IMG/VR virus record: IMGVR_UViG_3300017776_000043 | Location: 1 to 40,534 of that record | Reading direction: 5' to 3' (one strand) | DNA from: a virus | Length of the DNA: 40,534 nt | Shown: positions 25,806-33,603 of the stretch, in pieces | Numbering within the stretch: position 1 is the stretch's first letter | Layout of the letters: every line of letters begins with the position of its first letter | Made by a program: the position numbers and the translations under genes | The notes under the pieces: generated by a model | Database searches by the model: none | Seen by the model: the letters and a program-made list of their open reading frames with translations, nothing else | Told to the model about the DNA's origin: nothing

Positions 25806-27250
25806 GGTGTGAACCTTTTACCTCTATTCTCTAATGCATTACCAATCGGTTCAAATCCAAATCTAGATGATGGAGATTTCTTTGCAGTTCTTCCAATTGA
25901 AGGTGGAGTTGTAGCTTTGTAGTCTGGGTTTAGTCTTTCTTCTGAAACAAGAATACCACCTACAGTATCACGAGAAGACTTGTTTCTAAATGCAGAACGA
26001 ATCTCTTGGGTAGTTGGTATCTTATCAAATACATTCTCGTAATCATCGGTCAATAAGATTTTATTCTTTAACGAATCATCTGCATCGACCACAACATTCT
26101 TGATTGCATATGAACCAGAGGTTGCGTGTCCTACTACTACTAATGGAGTCAGTGGGTCTTCCCCTGTAATAACCGCCTGTACCTTGGTTGCTGCTGTATG
26201 AGTATCACCAACCGCACTTCCAGAAGTTGCTGCTTCCGCATATGACTGTCCATGTGTTAGGTCAGATACTTCGGCAAATCCTGCTACATTCGCATTGTAT
26301 GAACGAATCGCTTCGTCTGCAATACCCTTGAATGTACCGTGGAAGATTGCACCAGAAGATTCTGCCATTGCACCTTCATTACCTTGGAACACATTACCAG
26401 TAAAGTCAACCTTCTTACCACCGATTGCACCCTTCTGTCCCAATACTGATACGAACTTCGCACCCGTGATATTGGTGTTCTTAGATGATACTGCATAGGA
26501 TTCTTTACCAGATACAAATATCTTTCCTTCAGATGCTTGGTCAATATTACCTTCAACAAGATGTTTATGATTACCCTTGACAAACTGATTATTATCTGAT
26601 AACATCATATGAGTGTTTGTTCCAACGGTCTTTAGGTTTCTTGTACCTTTTGTTGTTAGATTAGTATTACCTGTGACTGTTGTTTTTAAATTATGTTCGA
26701 TAGACTCTACTAAATTACCCGCAACATTGACATTATAATTACCACCAACATCTATGTTGTAATCACCTGTTACTTTAAGATTAAGATTACCATTGTAGAC
26801 TAAGTTACCATGTCCTTCAACAATAACAGTTTGGTCACCACCAGTGACTTCTACTTTATTGTTTACCGCAGAAATAAGAACAGAACCATCTGCTCTCATC
26901 TCTACACCCGCACCTTTACGGTGTTTAATTAATACTCGTTCACCGCCTGGCGTGTCATCATATTCTACAACATGACCAGATAAAGATTCTGATACTTGGT
27001 TAAAAGGATATTCGGAAGGACGTTGTGATTGTACCCCTAGAGATACACCAACGTCTCCACCCCCAAGGTAAAGGTCATTAATCTTTATACCACGGGCAGC
27101 TTTATTGATACCTGTTCCGAAGTTATAATCTCTTTTAGGATATTCACCAGTAGGGTCTTGCATTCCATCAATAGAAACACCAAGAGTCTGTTCTGTACCC
27201 TCACCTAGTTTATTAACTCGTTCTCTGTAATTATCTTTTTTAGTTGTCAT
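25802..27250 (-). CDS. gp5: gp5-type beta-helix membrane-puncturing needle (482 aa)
   Basis: A VgrG/gp5 C-terminal module. It contains HVVEYDDTPGGERVLIKH and GVEMRADGSVLISA leading into octapeptide repeats with V-x-G/N periodicity (LNLKVTGDYNIDVGGNYNVNV ... TVTGNTNLTTKG) at about residues 133-235. In T4 gp5 these repeats form a triple-stranded beta-helix that pierces the outer membrane. Here the OB-fold and lysozyme-like parts are on a separate gene (29034-29894), so gp5 is split. The last about 200 residues are a strand-poor tail with no family I recognise. The ATG overlaps the amidase gene stop (ATGA). Confidence 0.8.
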   Translation of the reverse strand: MTTKKDNYRERVNKLGEGTEQTLGVSIDGMQDPTGEYPKRDYNFGTGINKAARGIKINDLYLGGGDVGVSLGVQSQRPSEYPFNQVSESLSGHVVEYDDTPGGERVLIKHRKGAGVEMRADGSVLISAVNNKVEVTGGDQTVIVEGHGNLVYNGNLNLKVTGDYNIDVGGNYNVNVAGNLVESIEHNLKTTVTGNTNLTTKGTRNLKTVGTNTHMMLSDNNQFVKGNHKHLVEGNIDQASEGKIFVSGKESYAVSSKNTNITGAKFVSVLGQKGAIGGKKVDFTGNVFQGNEGAMAESSGAIFHGTFKGIADEAIRSYNANVAGFAEVSDLTHGQSYAEAATSGSAVGDTHTAATKVQAVITGEDPLTPLVVVGHATSGSYAIKNVVVDADDSLKNKILLTDDYENVFDKIPTTQEIRSAFRNKSSRDTVGGILVSEERLNPDYKATTPPSIGRTAKKSPSSRFGFEPIGNALENRGKRFTP

Positions 27251-29034
27251 TGTACGTTAATCTCGGATGGACTTAATGGTGAACTGCTAGATGGGTCAGT
27301 GGTTATATTAGTTTTTCTAAATACTGATTCAATATAATCGGTCACATCAAAGTATGGGTCTTCTTCTTGTACATCAATATCATTATGTCCAAATACTTGT
27401 CCACCAGAATATTTACGATAGAATGACCTAATAAATTTTTCTAGTGTCGTATATTGTTCACGAGTAAATGATTGTGAAGACCTATAAGTTTCAGGGTTAT
27501 CATCTCCCGCAGATACATTTATACCACCAACCATTACAATACCAATTGAATATACATCATGTCCATTTACTACTGCGTGTTCTCCAACCTTATTAACAGG
27601 TCTACCACGTTGAAGTCTACCATCTCTTCTAATTACATAATGATAACCAATACCATCGTGTCCTAATTCGTTATGAATGTTATTTATCTCTATTGCACCA
27701 ATGTCTTTATTGGTGAATGTTTCCGTTGCGTGGACGATTACTTCTGTAACTTGTCTTTCTACACGAGCGAAATCTGCATCTAATTCCTCTACAGATGCAA
27801 CGTATGTAAACACATCATCTTTAGATGTACGACCAGACCACTTAGATTCATTTTGACCAATAGAAAAGTCTTCATCAAACATACTCTGGTCAATAACAAC
27901 TGTACCACCAATAGTTGTATCAAGTTGTTCTAAACTATTATCAATTGTTTGTAATTCTGCAATAGCTACATCTATTTTTTCTTGAGGAACACCTTGTTTT
28001 TTTGCTTCGTTTGCAACTTTATCTGACAATGTATTAGGTGTAGTCGCTTCTACTTTATCAATAATACTTTTCATTTCAGGAGACACGTTATTAGATTTTG
28101 ATGTCAGTGTTTTAACTGCTTTAGTTTTTTCTGTTGGGTCTCCTGTTGAAAACTGTCTTAATATTTCTCTTCTCTCTGCTTCAGTTGAACTAATACCGCC
28201 AGGCACAATATTAGCGAGGAAAGAAGATGCTTGTCCTGTCAATCCCTCTGCAAGATTCTGTAAAACTCCACTGACACCTTTGTCTATCGATGATGCAAAG
28301 TCATCTGCAAACTTGGTTGCATCATTTACAAATCCTGTAGCAGCGGTTGTAATATCGTTCAATCCACTTGAAACTAAATCACCAACACTACCGAAATTAC
28401 TTAATGTATTCTTTGGTGACGGGAGTGACGCACTAAGACCACCAATACTAGTTGCATCTGATACTGCATCCTTCACACCATCTCCAAGACTACTCAGACT
28501 TGCAACAGGGGTAATCTCACCTACGACTGCATCAAGACTAGGAATTTCTAAAGAAGGAAGAGCAGCGGTAATACTTGTTAGTTCATCAGCGGAAGCAATA
28601 CTGGCAGTAAATGTAGATATATCAGTCATCGATTCACCAGAGATAGTTGTTACTTTATCTACTGCGGATTGAAGGTCTTTGGGTGATGCACCACCAACTG
28701 CTTCCATTGCAGATGCAGTAGGGTCTGCTTCTGATAAACCTAAAAGGTTTGGTATGGATGATTGTGCAGTTGCAGTACCTCCTAAACTAGGAATCTTATC
28801 TGTAAGTTTTCCTATACCATCTTTTAATACTTCGTTTCCGTCAAGAGCAGACGAACCTAAAGACTGAACTCCACCTAAGACTTCTCCATCAACCTTACCA
28901 ATTTTACTTGTGGTCTTTGCAAATGTATCTTCGATAGTGTTTACAGCACTAGAGGCATAATTAGCATTCCCTTCAACCTGTTTATTGATTTCAGAGTTTA
29001 TTGTACTGTTGAGTGAAGATTTGTTTAATGCCAT
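27247..29034 (-). CDS. Tail-associated N-acetylmuramoyl-L-alanine amidase (AmpD/T7-lysozyme type)
   Basis: The N-terminal about 380 residues are Ser/Ala/Thr-rich, helical and low complexity, probably a structural or scaffold part. The C-terminal domain (about 425-570) is an Amidase_2 fold: VTEVIVHATET (H435), GIGYHYVIRRDGRLQRGRP (Y464), VGEHAVVNGH and VFGHNDIDVQEEDPYFDV (H550, D559). The zinc set would be H435, H550, D559, as in AmpD (His-His-Asp). Position -2 from the last ligand, a catalytic Lys in T7 lysozyme and AmpD, is Glu557, so activity may be altered. It sits between the gp5 OB-domain gene and the needle gene with one- and four-base overlaps, so it is most likely a virion wall hydrolase used at entry, not a lysis enzyme. 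Confidence 0.8.
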   Translation of the reverse strand: MALNKSSLNSTINSEINKQVEGNANYASSAVNTIEDTFAKTTSKIGKVDGEVLGGVQSLGSSALDGNEVLKDGIGKLTDKIPSLGGTATAQSSIPNLLGLSEADPTASAMEAVGGASPKDLQSAVDKVTTISGESMTDISTFTASIASADELTSITAALPSLEIPSLDAVVGEITPVASLSSLGDGVKDAVSDATSIGGLSASLPSPKNTLSNFGSVGDLVSSGLNDITTAATGFVNDATKFADDFASSIDKGVSGVLQNLAEGLTGQASSFLANIVPGGISSTEAERREILRQFSTGDPTEKTKAVKTLTSKSNNVSPEMKSIIDKVEATTPNTLSDKVANEAKKQGVPQEKIDVAIAELQTIDNSLEQLDTTIGGTVVIDQSMFDEDFSIGQNESKWSGRTSKDDVFTYVASVEELDADFARVERQVTEVIVHATETFTNKDIGAIEINNIHNELGHDGIGYHYVIRRDGRLQRGRPVNKVGEHAVVNGHDVYSIGIVMVGGINVSAGDDNPETYRSSQSFTREQYTTLEKFIRSFYRKYSGGQVFGHNDIDVQEEDPYFDVTDYIESVFRKTNITTDPSSSSPLSPSEINVQ

Positions 29035-29894
29035 TATGCTATCCTATCCATCATTCTTCGTGCGGCAAGTTCTGACTGTTTTGTAAGAGACTCATCTTGA
29101 ATATAATACTTACACACTACCCTACACACTCCATCAGAACCTTCTAACTTATCTGATTGTAGTAGTTTTATATTTGCGTTTGTTTGTGACCCATTTAATT
29201 CGTATGCAATGAAGGCAAGTTGAACCATAAATTGATTGTAGTCATTAGAAAAGTTTTGTAAATCATTATACCTTTTTCTAGAATACCTTCCAAGACCACT
29301 TGATTGAACATTAACACCAGTTCTTAAACCAGAAGCCATCTCAAGACCAGAAACTAAACCTATAGATTGTTTAACAGTATATCCAAGATTTAAAAAGAAC
29401 TTGACCGCAGTTTTTTCTCGTGACAATCTTACCAGATTATTAATATTACCACTATTGTCATTTTGTATATCAACATCTTTTGGTTTTACTGCGGCAATAA
29501 CACTTTGCCACAGACCTTCTGGTTTGTTATCTTCTCCAATATCTTCACCCACTTGACCTAGTTGAGTTCTTGTAGGTAATTCAATATGCGGTAGACTACC
29601 TAATACAATAGGTGTTTGTGAATTTACACCATCCATAAACATACCGAAGACCAATGCATTAGGTTGAACCTGTGGCATTCTTCCAATACCAGATATTCCA
29701 CCTTCTGTTGTAGGTACAACGCATTGCGCCCATGGTAGGTCATGTTGAGGTATTAGTTTAGTAGACGAGGTATGTAATCCATGTACACGAATTTTTACTC
29801 GTCCTTCAAAACCATATGGTGGTGAAGAATCCACAACAGTTGCAATAAACCATCGTGTGTTATCACCATAATACTCTGAAAGAATTGGTTTCAT
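29034..29894 (-). CDS. gp5: gp5 OB-fold hub protein with degenerate lysozyme-like domain (286 aa)
   Basis: Residues 1-102 match the gp5/VgrG OB domain: RWFIATVVDSSPPYGFEGRV, KIRVHGLH, HDLPWAQCVVP, GISGIGRMPQ, MFMDGVNSQTPIVLGSLP. In T4 this domain sits on the gp27 hub. Residues about 160-235 resemble the tail-lysozyme (Phage_lysozyme2-like) domain seen in marine gp5 proteins: KTAVKFFLNLGYTVKQSIGLV, SGLEMASGL, SRKRYNDLQNF, YNQFMVQLAFIAYEL. Where these domains usually have N-L-x-x-E-S-G, this protein has L-E-M-A-S-G, so the expected catalytic Glu is Ala187. There is no beta-helix here; it is on a separate gene. The OB call is secure; the lysozyme relationship is moderate. Confidence 0.82.
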   Translation of the reverse strand: MKPILSEYYGDNTRWFIATVVDSSPPYGFEGRVKIRVHGLHTSSTKLIPQHDLPWAQCVVPTTEGGISGIGRMPQVQPNALVFGMFMDGVNSQTPIVLGSLPHIELPTRTQLGQVGEDIGEDNKPEGLWQSVIAAVKPKDVDIQNDNSGNINNLVRLSREKTAVKFFLNLGYTVKQSIGLVSGLEMASGLRTGVNVQSSGLGRYSRKRYNDLQNFSNDYNQFMVQLAFIAYELNGSQTNANIKLLQSDKLEGSDGVCRVVCKYYIQDESLTKQSELAARRMMDRIA

Positions 29895-31246
29895 TATGAA
29901 AGTTTCTCCAGTTTACATACGTTCATAGACACCGTGTGTTGTGTTCCAGAGAAAGTATGTCTAGTATCGTATATAATACAATTACCAGATTTAGTTTTAT
30001 CTATTAAGTCATCTTCACCGACATTTCTATCTTGTTCTGTATTATCATTTACAATTTTTAAATTTACTATGTCACCAACACTTGCTTTCGAAACAATAAA
30101 TCCCGCACCTTCAATAACTACATTCATCATGTTTTTATATAGAGTATTGTGTAATGCTTTACTTTCAAGTTTCTTTTCAAACTTAGTCGCATCAAACTCA
30201 TCATGGTAACTTTTAAATCTACCATATGTACCACTAGATGTTATTGTATGAAACCTCTGTGATTCAAAAGTATCTACAAGAGATTCGTCCATCTTAAACT
30301 CAGTATCAAATACATTCTGATACTCTCCAATTATACCATGATTATTTAATTTATTCAAGGTATTTCTTATTGAAAAGTGTTGACTAAATATTTGTCCTGT
30401 GTTAAGATTAGTATTTGACATCTGTGATGAAACTGCACCTTCTTGAATAAGTTTCAATGTGTTTCCCATCTTAGATGTTTTTAATGCTTTAATAGTAAAT
30501 GTTTTTTCTACTTCCGATTGGGTATCTGCACTAGAAACATTTGCTGGGTTATATGTGTAAGGTAATTTTGAGTTAAACGCTTTTTGTGATAACATGGCAT
30601 CTAAATTACCTAGACGAAGATTGTCATCATGCATAGATGCATAAGCAAAGAAAGGTGACCCTGTAACTGTGGTCGCTCTTTGTATCAACCATTTAATTGT
30701 TTGTATAGGACTCAGGTTAGGAATAATACCTTTCATATTAGATTGAACAGGTAGAGATTCTTTACCGTCACCTCTAAACAAATAAGAAACGTCCACATCC
30801 ATATTCATTTGAGTTGCAAGAAGTTTAATAATAATCTTGTCAATACGTCCGTTAAACGATTTACTAATTCTTGTTAGACTACTCAGATATGCATGTTCGT
30901 CTAGTAATGTAATAACATACATACTAGATTTTCCGTTATCATTTCCCTTGACCGAACGCTCGATTCCAGTCATCATAAAGGTACGTTCGAATACGGTATC
31001 TAAAGTTTCATCCGCAGAAGAAAGTTTTATACGAAATCGTTCTGTTCCTTGAAAATTCATTGAATCAAACAATGCTTTGTCATCAAGAATAACAACAGTT
31101 CCCGTCAAATAAGGTTTATCTAAACTTTCAAATATATTTAATTCCGCAACAGATGTACGAACATCAAAAGAATTTGATGCAAATCCACCGAAACGGTCTG
31201 CCGAGATTGATGCCTCAGTTATTTTGAACTGTTGAGATGTGGACAT
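29894..31246 (-). CDS. Baseplate hub protein, gp27/gpD-like (450 aa)
   Basis: Upstream neighbour of gp5, overlapping it by one base, the usual location of the hub that carries the spike. The N-terminus (SFDVRTSVAELNIFESLDKPYLTGTVVILDDKALFDSMNFQGTE) has the first barrel-domain pattern of VgrG/gpD/gp27-type hubs: strand-rich, with a turn before the FERTFMMTG strand. Then come helical (RIDKIIIKLLATQMN) and PIQTIKWLIQRA segments, also seen in late-control-D proteins. The C-terminus (TRHTFSGTQHTVSMNVCKLEKL) is the expected final strand pair. Length (450) is near T4 gp27 (391). The assignment is by pattern and synteny. Confidence 0.7.
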   Translation of the reverse strand: MSTSQQFKITEASISADRFGGFASNSFDVRTSVAELNIFESLDKPYLTGTVVILDDKALFDSMNFQGTERFRIKLSSADETLDTVFERTFMMTGIERSVKGNDNGKSSMYVITLLDEHAYLSSLTRISKSFNGRIDKIIIKLLATQMNMDVDVSYLFRGDGKESLPVQSNMKGIIPNLSPIQTIKWLIQRATTVTGSPFFAYASMHDDNLRLGNLDAMLSQKAFNSKLPYTYNPANVSSADTQSEVEKTFTIKALKTSKMGNTLKLIQEGAVSSQMSNTNLNTGQIFSQHFSIRNTLNKLNNHGIIGEYQNVFDTEFKMDESLVDTFESQRFHTITSSGTYGRFKSYHDEFDATKFEKKLESKALHNTLYKNMMNVVIEGAGFIVSKASVGDIVNLKIVNDNTEQDRNVGEDDLIDKTKSGNCIIYDTRHTFSGTQHTVSMNVCKLEKLS

Positions 31247-32028
31247 TAACCTACTCTTTTATGAAAGTTATTGAATTCACTAACTACGTTGTCTACCACA
31301 TCGGGTTTTAAAACATTAATAAATTTTAATTCATCGTTCCTTGCTTCAATTCTATCTCTATAAGTGACAGGTTTCCAGAGAGGATTTGGTGTATCAAAAT
31401 CAAATAATGTCAAGTCTTGCCATACACCATTAGTATCTTCGTAATGATGAACTGCATTGTATTGTTCAGATTCTTTAACAAGTGTTGCAGTATAGAATGC
31501 ACCATCTTGAGCAGTGTATTGTATGTTCTCTGTAGGGCCAAAGTTTTCAAGGTTAGGATATTTACCAAAGTAATCGCCAGGCGTTAATGAAGTATCAATT
31601 ACTAATTGACCCATGTCAAGGTTTCGTTTGATTATAGTACCGACAGTACCACTATTTACTCCAGTTACAATCTGACCAACTGGAAATGATGTTGATATAT
31701 CTGAGTTTGTTGTAACAATTCTATATGGATATTTTGTTTTTGCAGTATCCAATAGTTCATATGTAGGGATTGGCCATCCAGACTCACGTAAGTGGTCATT
31801 CATAAGAAAGAATGTCCAGTAATAATTAGTAGTTCCATATAACTTGTATGAAAGAGTATCAGGTCTTTCACCCGCAACTACAGTATACTGTTCATAGAAA
31901 GAAACATTATCTTTCAGTCCATCAATAATATCTACATATTGTGAGAGGTCATCGAAGAGAACTGAAGAGGTCTCATTACCAAAATTATATCCGACAATAT
32001 TAAAGTTTTTAAAATATTTTGTTGTCAT
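31246..32028 (-). CDS. gp53: Baseplate wedge protein gp53
   Basis: A 260-aa protein. The LysM-like core of gp53 is clear: VVAGERPDTLSYKLYGTTNYYWTFFLMNDHLRESGWPIP at residues 51-88, describing a component that joins neighbouring wedges into the six-fold baseplate. After it comes a marine-phage-type insert with FPVGQIVTGVNSGTVGTI and a C-terminal segment TYRDRIEARNDELKFINVL. It overlaps gp48 by one base upstream and the hub gene by one base downstream. Confidence 0.9.
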   Translation of the reverse strand: MTTKYFKNFNIVGYNFGNETSSVLFDDLSQYVDIIDGLKDNVSFYEQYTVVAGERPDTLSYKLYGTTNYYWTFFLMNDHLRESGWPIPTYELLDTAKTKYPYRIVTTNSDISTSFPVGQIVTGVNSGTVGTIIKRNLDMGQLVIDTSLTPGDYFGKYPNLENFGPTENIQYTAQDGAFYTATLVKESEQYNAVHHYEDTNGVWQDLTLFDFDTPNPLWKPVTYRDRIEARNDELKFINVLKPDVVDNVVSEFNNFHKRVG

Positions 32029-33071
32029 TAGAATCCTTCCTCTACATCTTTTCTGTTGAGTGTTCTTGTTTCTTGGAATGATAATGACATTTCGATTTCT
32101 TGAAAGTTCCCGTCATTGTGCATAGTCATTGATGTGTTATTATATGTTACACTAACATCTCTAAGGAAACACGGTTTAATTCTTGTTGCAATCTCTTCTC
32201 CATCATATTCAATATCAATCTGGAATTTGTTGGGAAACTTGTAACCAATAGAAACTTGACTTCCACCCACGTCTAGATTAATATTCTCTGGATATAGTTC
32301 TGTTCTAAATAGTTTAATAATCTCTTTTACTTCTTCTGCTTCTTTTGACGAAGTTGCAATGAACTTAAATGCAAATGCAAATTCACGAAGATTAACTTGT
32401 TTAAATAATACACGAGTGTTTGGATTAGTTGTCACCCCCGCTGCTGATTTGAATGCACCCGATACTTCGTCAGGTAACTTAGATGCAAGTTTAACAACAC
32501 CTAGTTTTGCAACATCTTTGTTTGCCGCACCACTAAGACCCGCACTCAGAGTTTTCATTCCACCTTCAATCAAATTCTTAATAGCACCAGAACCAGATTG
32601 TAATCCTCTTTCCGCAGCCGCACCCGCACCACCTAAGTCCATATTCTCATATGCAACGTTATCACGGTATTGTAGACCAACAGGTAGATACATCGATACT
32701 TGTCTATCAAGTTTAATTAATGGTCTTTGTTTAATAATAGGAACGTTATCTTCACCTTTGTGAGATTTAACTGCTTTTGCAACTTCTTCAGGGTTTTCAG
32801 TTTTAAGTGCATTCTTTAAACCCGCCCCAACAGACTTTGCAAAAGAAGTTGCTGCTTCTGAAATATTACCAAGGTCAGTCTCAGGTTCTTTCATTACGTT
32901 AAAGATTAAACGACCTTTATATTCGTCAGGATTGTTAAGTGGATACTCTAAGTCTTTTCGACTTTTGTTTTCTTCGATGCCAGGCTTTCTACCAGTTGCT
33001 GCTTCAACTATTTGTGCAGAAGTTAAAGTATCTCCTACCTGTACGTCTTGAATGTTTGTGACTGTCGGCAT
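32028..33071 (-). CDS. gp48: Baseplate tail-tube cap protein gp48
   Basis: A 347-aa protein and first gene of the minus-strand block. The C-terminal third carries the gp48 pattern: NPNTRVLFKQVNLREFAFAFKFIATSSKEAEEVKEIIKLFRTELYP followed by GYKFPNKFQIDIEY and CFLRDVSVTYN. In T4, gp48 with gp54 caps the central hub and starts tail-tube polymerisation. The N-terminal part (residues 1-130) is charged and variable, and a Gly/Ala-rich helix (GAGAAAERGLQSGSG) lies in the middle. GAGAAA precedes the ATG, and a late promoter motif lies 39 bases upstream. Confidence 0.85.
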   Translation of the reverse strand: MPTVTNIQDVQVGDTLTSAQIVEAATGRKPGIEENKSRKDLEYPLNNPDEYKGRLIFNVMKEPETDLGNISEAATSFAKSVGAGLKNALKTENPEEVAKAVKSHKGEDNVPIIKQRPLIKLDRQVSMYLPVGLQYRDNVAYENMDLGGAGAAAERGLQSGSGAIKNLIEGGMKTLSAGLSGAANKDVAKLGVVKLASKLPDEVSGAFKSAAGVTTNPNTRVLFKQVNLREFAFAFKFIATSSKEAEEVKEIIKLFRTELYPENINLDVGGSQVSIGYKFPNKFQIDIEYDGEEIATRIKPCFLRDVSVTYNNTSMTMHNDGNFQEIEMSLSFQETRTLNRKDVEEGF

Positions 33072-33082
33072 TGTAATTTCTC

Positions 33083-33090
33083 TATAAATA
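33083..33090 (+). promoter_or_regulatory. gp4: T4-type late promoter TATAAATA for the plus-strand operon
   Basis: The plus strand reads CTATAAATAGGTT in the 55-base divergent gap. The gp4 ATG is 36 bases downstream with AAGG 5 bases before it. It faces the minus-strand motif at 33111-33118, so each motif lies in the other transcript's leader. Confidence 0.78.
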
Positions 33091-33110
33091 GGTTATAAAT
33101 CAGTTATCTT

Positions 33111-33118
33111 TATTTATA
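33111..33118 (-). promoter_or_regulatory. gp48: T4-type late promoter TATAAATA for the minus-strand block
   Basis: The minus strand reads CCTTATAAATAAAGA, identical over 15 bases to the motif at 4587. It lies 39 bases before the gp48 ATG, so it should start the 33-kb minus-strand structural block. With the plus-strand motif it forms an inverted repeat with a 20-base spacer. Confidence 0.8.
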
Positions 33119-33126
33119 AGGTTTTT

Positions 33127-33603
33127 ATGGCATATTCGGGTAGATACAGAGTAAAAAACACAAAGAAGTACGAGGGAGACCATACTGTTGTGGTATATCG
33201 TTCTCTGTGGGAGAAACATGCATTCAAATGGTGTGATAACAACCCCAAAGTAGTAAAATGGTCTTCTGAAGAGGTTATTATACCATACTTATATGAAGTT
33301 GACAAGCGTTATCATAGATATTTTATGGATTTAAAAATGGTCATGGAAGATGGTAAGACTTGGTTGGTTGAGATTAAACCAGATAAAGAGACTAGAATTC
33401 CTACAGGTAGTCGCAGAACTAAAAAGTTTATATCTGAAAGTATGACTTACGTAAAGAATATAAATAAGTGGGAAGCGGCAAATGAATATGCAAAAGACCG
33501 TGGATGGAGATTTGTTATCTGGACTGAAAAGAATGAACCACTCAAGTCTCTTATTCCTAAATCAACAAAACCACTGAGACCTTTCACCAAAAGAAAAAGA
33601 TGA
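33127..33603 (+). CDS. gp4: Head completion nuclease gp4 (TnsA-like fold)
   Basis: A 158-aa protein matching T4 gp4 (head completion). The fold is that of a TnsA/PD-(D/E)xK nuclease: YRSLWEKHAFKWCD (E29), RYFMDLKMVM (D68) and WLVEIKP (E82, K84) give the expected E...D...ExK catalytic set. The basic C-terminus (PKSTKPLRPFTKRKR) may bind DNA. T4 gp4 acts after packaging, before tail joining. First gene of the plus-strand operon, it overlaps the radical SAM gene by 4 bases (ATGA). The AAGG site fixes the start. Confidence 0.93.
   Translation: MAYSGRYRVKNTKKYEGDHTVVVYRSLWEKHAFKWCDNNPKVVKWSSEEVIIPYLYEVDKRYHRYFMDLKMVMEDGKTWLVEIKPDKETRIPTGSRRTKKFISESMTYVKNINKWEAANEYAKDRGWRFVIWTEKNEPLKSLIPKSTKPLRPFTKRKR
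33459..33466 (+). promoter_or_regulatory. Possible internal late promoter TATAAATA inside gp4
   Basis: The plus strand reads AATATAAATAAGTG within the gp4 coding sequence (Asn-Ile-Asn-Lys), 134 bases before the radical SAM gene's ATG. It is sense-oriented like all other copies found, but could be chance. Confidence 0.3.

Noticed and set aside
27681-27688. GATAAATA inside the amidase gene
   Set aside because: Not the exact late motif, lies inside the conserved amidase domain and is far from any start.
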